DNA from: Pseudomonadota bacterium
GTDB lineage: Bacteria; Pseudomonadota; Gammaproteobacteria; Acidiferrobacterales; UBA6901
Assembly: GCA_021819085.1 (NCBI GenBank)
Contig: JAKASJ010000001.1
Span: forward strand, 124,001 to 188,000
Length of the DNA: 64,000 nucleotides
Direction: 5' to 3'
Each line of letters opens with the position of its first letter. The stretch's first letter is position 1. The translations under genes were made by a program, and so were the position numbers. Below, piece by piece: positions 58,420-64,000 of the stretch. The notes under the pieces were generated by a model, which saw nothing but the letters and a program-made list of their open reading frames with translations, had not been told where the DNA came from and did no database searches.

Positions 58420-59069
58420 GTGCTCGCACCCCTGCGACCGTAGACCGCACCGGTCTGTCCACGCGCGAAGAACAACAGCACGGAGTGCATGAGCTTGCCG
58501 AACGGGAACCAGACCAGCAGCAGTTCGAAACTCAATATGTGTACCGCCAGCAGGGTTTCATAGCGCGCACCGTAATGCGCTGCGGCCAGCAGTCCGGTCA
58601 CTACCGGAGCGGCCGTCACGAACCAGCTGAAATAGTCGTCAAAGTTCGACAGCAGTTTCAGCACCGGATGTGTCAGGCGCCGGACAATGGCCATCACCAG
58701 CGCCACCAGGGTGATAACGGCGCAGAAATAGATGATCCCGCCGGGCAGTCCGCTCCAGCCGACTCCAATAAGGTTACGGATAAACAGGATATGCGGCACG
58801 AACCCGAAGACGATAATCGCCAGTCCGATGTGGAAGACATAACTGACCGTGACGCCGTAGGCGGTCCGCGCCTGGAACTCCCGGCGTGGCCATGAACGGC
58901 GAATGATGCCCTGCAGGGCTCCGAGTCCGGCAGCGTGCACGCGCGGCTCTGAATAATCATGCGTGCGCCGCAGCAGCAGAATGCCAAACAGGCGCCACAG
59001 CATGCCGAACAGGAAGATCGCAATCGACCACTTCATGGCCGCCCCGCGGGCGAAGTCGAGCAGGTTCAT
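58416..59069 (-). CDS. isp1: Isp1, b-type cytochrome membrane subunit
   Basis: Membrane protein of 217 residues from ATG 59067-59069, overlapping the hynS stop as ATGA. Five hydrophobic segments with histidines in TVSYVFHIGLAII and AVHILSFELLLVW are suited to bind two b haems; the family is NarI/DsrM-like. It passes electrons from the periplasmic hydrogenase to Isp2 or the quinone pool. Confidence 0.93.
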   Translation of the reverse strand: MNLLDFARGAAMKWSIAIFLFGMLWRLFGILLLRRTHDYSEPRVHAAGLGALQGIIRRSWPRREFQARTAYGVTVSYVFHIGLAIIVFGFVPHILFIRNLIGVGWSGLPGGIIYFCAVITLVALVMAIVRRLTHPVLKLLSNFDDYFSWFVTAAPVVTGLLAAAHYGARYETLLAVHILSFELLLVWFPFGKLMHSVLLFFARGQTGAVYGRRGAST

Positions 59070-60130
59070 GAGTGCTTCTCCTTGTCGGAGTGCGCATGGC
59101 GGCGGCGCGAGACAATCGCCGCACCCACACCGATAGCAGCCCCGGCGACTGCGGCCGCACCCAGAACAGCGCCGCCGCTCCAGGTGCCCGTGGACAGCGC
59201 CTGATAGAAACCGCCCTTGTCCCAGAAATCCGGCTCCGAACAGCCGAGGCAGCCGTGCCCCGACTGGATCGGATAGCTTGTGCCCTGATTCCACTTCACG
59301 GTCGGGCAGGCGTTGTAGGTGACCGGGCCCTTGCACCCCAGCTCGAACAGGCACCACCCATTGCGCGCGCCTTCATCGTCAAAGGTCTTGGCAAACTTGC
59401 CTTCATCGTAGAATGGCCGGCGATAGCAGCGATCGTGAATGGTCTCGCCGAAAAACACCTTCGGGCGGCCAAGATGATCCAGCTCGGGGAGGCTGCCGAA
59501 GGTCAGGTAATGGGCCAGTACGCCGGTAATGACCTCGGGTACCGGGGGGCAGCCGGAAACGTTGACGACCGGCTTGTCCTTGACGATGCGGCTTACCGCA
59601 ACGGCGCCGGTCGGATCGGGGCTGGCATGCGGGATACCGCCGAACGCGGCGCAGGTGCCGACCGACACGACCGCCGCCGCACCCTTAACGGCCTCGGTTA
59701 GGATGTCAACTGCACTTTCGCCCGCAATGGTGCAATAGGCACCGTCGTGCTCCACGGGCACCGCGCCGTCGACCACGAGCAGGTACTTGCCCCAGTTCTC
59801 CTTCATGGCTGTCTTGCGGGCCTCTTCTGCCGCGGTGCCGGCGGCTGCCTGCAGGGTTTCGTAGTAGTCCAGCGACATGACGTTGAACATCAGGTTCTCC
59901 AGGGTCGGAGAGAACGAGCGCGTGAGCGATTCGCCGCAGCCTGTGCATTCCTGATAGGAGAGGTAGATGACCGAAGGGCGCCTGGCGCGACTCAGCGTCT
60001 CTGCCATCACCGCCGCCATGCCCGGCGGCAGCGCCAGCAGCGATGCCGTGGCCGCACAGAACTTCATGAACGCCCTGCGGGATATGCCCTGCTTTCTGAG
60101 AGATTCCCCAATCGAATCGTCTTTCGACAT
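59066..60130 (-). CDS. hynS: Uptake [NiFe] hydrogenase small subunit, Tat-exported
   Basis: Iron-sulfur subunit of 354 residues from ATG 60128-60130. A Tat signal, SRRAFMKFCAATASLLALPP, exports the folded dimer. The proximal cluster begins with ECTGCGES (Cys62, Cys65), then VGTCAAFGGI and VSGCPPVPE. Distal and medial clusters use HDRCYRRP, CLFELGCKGP, NACPTVKWN and GHGCLGCSEPDFW. A C-terminal hydrophobic helix ending in RRRHAH anchors it in the membrane. Confidence 0.96.
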   Translation of the reverse strand: MSKDDSIGESLRKQGISRRAFMKFCAATASLLALPPGMAAVMAETLSRARRPSVIYLSYQECTGCGESLTRSFSPTLENLMFNVMSLDYYETLQAAAGTAAEEARKTAMKENWGKYLLVVDGAVPVEHDGAYCTIAGESAVDILTEAVKGAAAVVSVGTCAAFGGIPHASPDPTGAVAVSRIVKDKPVVNVSGCPPVPEVITGVLAHYLTFGSLPELDHLGRPKVFFGETIHDRCYRRPFYDEGKFAKTFDDEGARNGWCLFELGCKGPVTYNACPTVKWNQGTSYPIQSGHGCLGCSEPDFWDKGGFYQALSTGTWSGGAVLGAAAVAGAAIGVGAAIVSRRRHAHSDKEKHS

Positions 60131-60164
60131 CGGATACCCCCTTGGTTGCGACGCCCTGTGGCGC

Positions 60165-60590
60165 TCAGCCGCCGAGCGCCTCGAGCTGCGCGTGCAGCAT
60201 TTCAAGCCCATCGGCAACATCGTCCGGCGGCGTTCTGAGAATATCGGGCAGGTGCGTGATCTCGATGAACTCCGCAGCGACTTTCCCGTCTTCGTTCCGA
60301 TGCGCAACCCACCATACGCCGCGCACAACCGACTCGTACACGTGCGTCTGTCCGAGAGCACGAATCACAGCGCTCACCTCGCCTTCCGCGAAAATCCTGC
60401 GCAGAACGTCACGGTCGCCCGGTCCCATCGGCAGGCTGCGCAGATCGATGGATCCGCAGATTCCGGCATCCGCCAGCTTTGCCAGCATGGACTCGACTTC
60501 GTTCACGATTGCCAGCACCCGGCTAAAATTGCCGACCGGTTCCGTGCCGGCCACCCTGACCGGGAAGTCGCCGAGTGCGGTCACTGCCAC
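60165..60590 (-). CDS. HupH/HyaF C-terminal domain-like hydrogenase expression protein
   Basis: Protein of 141 residues with only the C-terminal conserved domain of HupH: VESMLAKLADAGICGSIDLR, SLPMGPGDRDVLRRIFAEGE and HVYESVVRGVWWVAH, ending EFIEITHLPDIL. Full-length HupH is about twice as long. HupH-type proteins assist small-subunit or oxygen-protective maturation. It overlaps hupD by 10 bases and precedes hynS by 34. Confidence 0.85.
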   Translation of the reverse strand: MAVTALGDFPVRVAGTEPVGNFSRVLAIVNEVESMLAKLADAGICGSIDLRSLPMGPGDRDVLRRIFAEGEVSAVIRALGQTHVYESVVRGVWWVAHRNEDGKVAAEFIEITHLPDILRTPPDDVADGLEMLHAQLEALGG

Positions 60591-61051
60591 GCTCCAGCAA
60601 GACTGAAGACTTCACCGCAGGCCTGGGAGATCGCCCGCGCAACGGCTTCGCTGGGACCATCGGCCCAGTCCAGGAATTGGGGCTGTATTCCGATCAGCGC
60701 CCGACGGTGCGGCAGCCGTCCGGCAAGCAGGGCTATCGCCAACAGATCGAGCAGGCTGACCTCGTGCACACTCGCTCTGCGATTCGTACCGAGAAAGTGA
60801 TCCATATCCTCACCGATGAATACCCGCAGGGTGCCCGGGGCTGCATGCAGCTGCGCAGCGTCGACTACGATGAGATTGTCGGCCTGTTCGATCAGACCGG
60901 CCAGCGTGAAACTGAGCGTGCCGCCATCGAGGAATTCGATGTCGGAACGATCGCGGTGCAGTTGCTGCATTCGGCGCACGGCATGAACGCCAGCACCTTC
61001 ATCGCCGAGCAGCGTGTTTCCCAGGCCGAGGACCAGCGTTTTTTTTGTCAT
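60581..61051 (-). CDS. hupD: Uptake hydrogenase maturation endopeptidase HupD
   Basis: Nickel-dependent protease of 156 residues from ATG 61049-61051 for processing HynL. The motifs LGLGNTLLGDEGAGVHAV and FLDGGTLSFTLAGLIEQAD then NLIVVDAA, and SVHEVSLLDLLAIA are those of the HyaD/HupD family. It is first in the minus-strand uptake hydrogenase set, so it precedes the structural genes, opposite to the usual order. Divergent from hypC, with an FNR box between. Confidence 0.93.
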   Translation of the reverse strand: MTKKTLVLGLGNTLLGDEGAGVHAVRRMQQLHRDRSDIEFLDGGTLSFTLAGLIEQADNLIVVDAAQLHAAPGTLRVFIGEDMDHFLGTNRRASVHEVSLLDLLAIALLAGRLPHRRALIGIQPQFLDWADGPSEAVARAISQACGEVFSLAGAWQ

Positions 61052-61226
61052 TTCCCCCGCACCGCTGCCGCCCGGCAGCACTTGCCTGACCCGAGACCAT
61101 CGGCCCGCGATCACCAGCGTTGGCCCCGTGCTTCCGCACAGCATCCGGTTCGCCGATGTCGCGCTCCAGCGCGTCTGCACGAGCCGTGCCGTTCATGGGA
61201 TAGTATTCCACCCAAGATGGTGATCA

Positions 61227-61267
61227 TTGACATAAATCAAAATTCCGCGAAAGCGCTGCGCTAAGAT
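61227..61267 (+). promoter_or_regulatory. FNR box and class II-type promoter before hypC
   Basis: TTGAC-ATAA-ATCAA (61227-61240) matches 9 of 10 positions of the FNR box TTGAT-N4-ATCAA. A -10-like TAAGAT lies at 61262-61267, placing a start near 61274 and the box centre at about -40.5, the position of FNR-activated class II promoters. It lies in the divergent hupD-hypC gap and may serve both directions. Confidence 0.75.
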
Positions 61268-61344
61268 TAAAAAGAATAACTGGTACCTGGAGGTGCGGTC
61301 CGATGATGCAGTACGGCTCGCCCCGTTCGGCCGCGGAGGGCAGC

Positions 61345-61572
61345 ATGTGTCTCGGTATACCCATGCAGGTCATGGAAATCGATGGTTATGTTGCGCGCTG
61401 CGCTGCCAAGGGTGTCGAGCGCGAAGCCAGCCTGCTTCTGCTGCAGGATGAACCGCTCGCGCCGGGCGACTTCGTGATGATCCACCTGGGTTATGTCGTC
61501 CAGAAGATGACCGCCCAGGAGGCACTTGCCGCCTGGGAACTTTATGATCAGATGCTTGCCGCCGATGCATGA
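61345..61572 (+). CDS. hypC: Hydrogenase assembly chaperone HypC
   Basis: Small chaperone of 75 residues that binds HypD and the large subunit during iron-cofactor transfer. The start ATG at 61345 (MCLGIPMQV, with the essential Cys2) has GGAGGG upstream; the frame is open 14 codons higher. The C-terminus has GDFVMIHLGYVVQKM. It overlaps hypA by 8 bases. Confidence 0.97.
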   Translation: MCLGIPMQVMEIDGYVARCAAKGVEREASLLLLQDEPLAPGDFVMIHLGYVVQKMTAQEALAAWELYDQMLAADA

Positions 61573-61951
61573 ACTCTCGGTGTGCCGGTCACTGATTGCC
61601 CAGGTGGAGGCAGTGGCGGTACAGCATGGAGCAAGGGCGGTGCGGAGTATCCGCATCTGCGTCGGACCGCTCTCCGGCATCGATCCGGATCTTCTGCAGC
61701 GGACCTATCCGCTCGCGCGGGCGGGCACCGTTGCGGATACCGCCGGACTCATTATCGAGCGCCTGCCGATCCGCGTCCGCTGCGAGCGCTGCGGCTTTGA
61801 GTCCGAGGCGGCGCCGAACCGGCTGATATGCACCCACTGCGGCGACTGGCATACCCGGCTGCTGAGCGGGGACGAGATGCTGCTGGCGAGCGTGGAGCTG
61901 GAAACGGACGATGGATTGTCTGCGTCGCCGGATCAGGCCCGGATTCCTTGA
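61565..61951 (+). CDS. hypA: Hydrogenase nickel incorporation protein HypA
   Basis: Nickel carrier of 128 residues. It starts MHELSVCRSLI with His2 for nickel, and the zinc site is Cys73/Cys76 (CERC) with Cys89/Cys92 (CTHC). It works with HypB for nickel insertion in both hydrogenases. A 42-base gap leads to hypB. Confidence 0.97.
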   Translation: MHELSVCRSLIAQVEAVAVQHGARAVRSIRICVGPLSGIDPDLLQRTYPLARAGTVADTAGLIIERLPIRVRCERCGFESEAAPNRLICTHCGDWHTRLLSGDEMLLASVELETDDGLSASPDQARIP

Positions 61952-61993
61952 GTCGTGCCATTACCCAAACCGCAACCGTTCCGGAGATAAACC

Positions 61994-62857
61994 ATGTGCG
62001 ACACCTGCGGATGCAACATTACACCCGGAAACCGGCATCTGGTGGCAAACGGCGGAACGCTGTCCCGGACCGAGGACGGCAAGGCTGCCGTGACGGTGCT
62101 CAGAAGTCTTCTGGATGAGAACGATCTGCAGGCACGCCACAACCGGGAGCATTTCGACCGGCATGGAGTCCTGGCCGTCAATCTCATGTCATCGCCGGGT
62201 TCCGGCAAGACTGCGCTGCTGGAGGCGACCATCGATGCATTGCGCCATGAATTCAGGTTGGCCGTAATTGAGGGCGATCTCGAGACCGAAAACGACGCAC
62301 AACGCGTGCGCGCCAAGGGCGTACCCGCCGTTCAGATCACAACCGGAAGTGCCTGTCATCTGGACGCGCACATGGTGCACGATGCACTGCATCTTCTGCC
62401 GCTCGAAGGAATCGACATCGTCTTCATCGAGAATGTCGGAAATCTCGTCTGCCCGGCCAGCTTCGATCTCGGCCATCACCGCAACGTCACACTGCTCTCT
62501 GTCACCGAGGGCGACGACAAGCCCGCCAAGTATCCGGTGATGTTCCGCGCCGCTGATCTGATGCTGCTCACCAAGATCGATCTGCTCGCGGTCCTCGACG
62601 ATTTCGATCCGCAGCACGCCGAGGCGGCATTGCGCCAGCTGGCCAGCAGGGCGCCGACAATCCGGCTTTCCGTGCGCTCCCACGAGGGCCTGGACGCCTG
62701 GACCGCCTGGCTGCGGCGCGAGCTCAGCGCACAGCGCCAGCGCGTCGCGCAACACGACAGTGCGCACCCCGCGGTCCAGCCCGACGGCCGCCGTCTGCAT
62801 CCCAGGACGGCGGCGACCGCCCGCCCGGGATACGTGTTTCTGCCGGCAAAACCCTGA
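61994..62857 (+). CDS. hypB: Hydrogenase nickel incorporation GTPase HypB
   Basis: GTPase of 287 residues. The N-terminal high-affinity nickel motif CDTCGCN is followed by no histidine-rich stretch. The G domain has SSPGSGKT (66-73), the metal site around SACHLDAH, FIENVGNLVCPASFDLG and LTKIDLL. After the domain end (about 242) there is an extra 45-residue basic tail (RRLHPRTAATARPG) not seen in typical HypB. Last of the hyp genes here; hypD, hypE and hypF must lie elsewhere. Confidence 0.96.
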   Translation: MCDTCGCNITPGNRHLVANGGTLSRTEDGKAAVTVLRSLLDENDLQARHNREHFDRHGVLAVNLMSSPGSGKTALLEATIDALRHEFRLAVIEGDLETENDAQRVRAKGVPAVQITTGSACHLDAHMVHDALHLLPLEGIDIVFIENVGNLVCPASFDLGHHRNVTLLSVTEGDDKPAKYPVMFRAADLMLLTKIDLLAVLDDFDPQHAEAALRQLASRAPTIRLSVRSHEGLDAWTAWLRRELSAQRQRVAQHDSAHPAVQPDGRRLHPRTAATARPGYVFLPAKP

Positions 62858-63134
62858 ACCCCCGCCCGGTTGCACATCGCCCGGTATCCGGCGAGTCCGA
62901 CCCGGGTTGTTACAGGCCGACAGGTTCCGTTGGCGCGGCTTCATCAGTCAACCCGGAATAGAAATGTCCTCTTTTGGGCAACTATAGAAGAAGAGATGTT
63001 CCTTTCCCTGCCGGGTAACCAGGAAGAACCCGGCGAAGGCGGAGCTCGAACACGGGACGCGCCCGGAATCCGGGACCTCGCGACCGGTACCGTATGCCCC
63101 GGTCACGGGAACACTGGGCGGGCCGGGCTGCCTG

Positions 63135-63881
63135 TTACGACGCGCTGCCGAAAGAAGCGGCGAGTTGCACGGCGCAGCGCTGTGTCATCTTACTGGTAAT
63201 CTGTTTCAGCAGCGCACCATTGCGGGCCTTCAGTTCAGACACCGTGGGCGCCGTCCGTTCGTGCCGTGTCTCGACCTTGCACACATGCTGCCACAGCGTT
63301 TTTCCGCTTGCGAGATCTACCAGGCGCGCGCGCAGCACGTACATCGTCTTCAGATGGCTTGGAGACAACGGGTAATACAGCATTTGCCAGGACCCGCGAC
63401 TGACGTCGAGCACGAGTCCCCGCTGGCCGAACGTCGCCCGCAAATCTGCAACGTGGTCCGTCTTCAGGCCGTGCGCTCCGGCAGTGACGTGGTTGAGCTG
63501 ATCGCGTTGCTGCAACGCTGCCGCGAGATTGTTTTCGACGAGCCCGCTAGGATTCGGAACATGGTACCGCACGATCCAGCGCTGCCCTGCCTTAAGCCCG
63601 GCAATTGCCCCGAATGCACCGAACGCTGCCCTGCCCATCGTCATCACCAGAAAGGTGGGTTTCGCGACGTGTGTGGAATAGACGGGTGCCGCGTGCCGTA
63701 CCGTACTTAATTCGGTGGGTTGCATCTGGATCGATGGCGGCGCGCAAGCCGTCAGAAGTGCGGCGGCTCCCGCCGCCGCGAGTGCTGCACGGCCTGCCCT
63801 TGACCTACGAGGGGTTCCCGCGCATCCGCGGCCAGATGATTGGAAACCGAGCGACGAACGCGGATCGGCAATGTGTGCCAT
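63135..63881 (-). CDS. Putative lipoprotein of unknown function
   Basis: Protein of 248 residues from ATG 63879-63881, behind GGGAGA. A long basic n-region (to about 30) is followed by a hydrophobic stretch and the lipobox LLTAC, so Cys46 is the likely lipidated residue. The mature part has LKAGQRWIVRYHVPNPSGLV, LVLDVSRGSWQMLYYPL and a cysteine pair (HVCKVE, QRCAVQL). Family not recognised. Convergent with hypB after 277 bases that hold no gene. Confidence 0.7.
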   Translation of the reverse strand: MAHIADPRSSLGFQSSGRGCAGTPRRSRAGRAALAAAGAAALLTACAPPSIQMQPTELSTVRHAAPVYSTHVAKPTFLVMTMGRAAFGAFGAIAGLKAGQRWIVRYHVPNPSGLVENNLAAALQQRDQLNHVTAGAHGLKTDHVADLRATFGQRGLVLDVSRGSWQMLYYPLSPSHLKTMYVLRARLVDLASGKTLWQHVCKVETRHERTAPTVSELKARNGALLKQITSKMTQRCAVQLAASFGSAS

Positions 63882-64000
63882 GTTTTCTCCCAAGTTTGTT
63901 GTTATTGTCGGGTCAAGTGAACGACCGTCGGTGCATCCACGGCCATGAGAGGAGTCTAGCAGCAGAATGTGGGCTCGCAAGCCACCGCTGTCAGGCTGGT

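Overview
The window is bacterial chromosome, about 60-63% GC by eye, and reads as a gammaproteobacterium: the tmRNA is a one-piece ssrA with tag ANDDNYALAA, and there are the orders hrcA-grpE-dnaK-dnaJ, recN-GNAT-fur/bamE, ratA-rnfH beside smpB, and xseB-ispA-dxs-folE2. The later hydrogen and V-type ATPase genes suggest a facultatively anaerobic or microaerophilic chemolithotroph, perhaps a sulfur oxidiser; that is inference, and I do not name a genus.

Layout. 1-9658 (minus): cut carA with a leader ORF and attenuator-like hairpin, dapB, msrQ-msrP, a DsrE-like gene remnant, dnaJ, dnaK, grpE, and hrcA behind a CIRCE operator. 9870-12961 (plus): nadK, recN and a GNAT acetyltransferase. 13001-16630: fur, bamE, rnfH, ratA, a sodium-dependent transporter and smpB. 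16747-17100: tmRNA. 17101-about 21700: an accessory patch with abutting insertion-sequence ends, a zinc-ribbon protein, a HicAB-type toxin-antitoxin pair, an integrase remnant, a secreted protein, a 1.3-kb insertion sequence and a methyltransferase. 22132-41505: PAP2 phosphatase, DsrE protein, amino-acid permease, a livFGMH-type ABC operon, LOG and beta-CASP proteins, a GGDEF protein, xseB-ispA-dxs, folE2 and small membrane proteins.

41690-62857 is the most distinctive part, a 21-kb energy island. On the minus strand it runs hupD, hupH-like, hynS-isp1-isp2-hynL (membrane-bound uptake [NiFe] hydrogenase, Isp type), then nine V/A-type ATPase subunits (H-C-I-K-F-E-A-B-D), then a group 3b-like NAD(P)-linked hydrogenase (hydB-hydG-hydD-hydA) and its protease. 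Divergently, hypC-hypA-hypB stand behind an excellent FNR box placed as in a class II promoter. The likely logic is low-oxygen induction of H2 uptake into the membrane, H2/NAD(P)H exchange in the cytoplasm, and a second rotary ATPase exchanging ATP with the ion gradient. hypD, hypE and hypF are not in the window. A lipoprotein gene closes the window.
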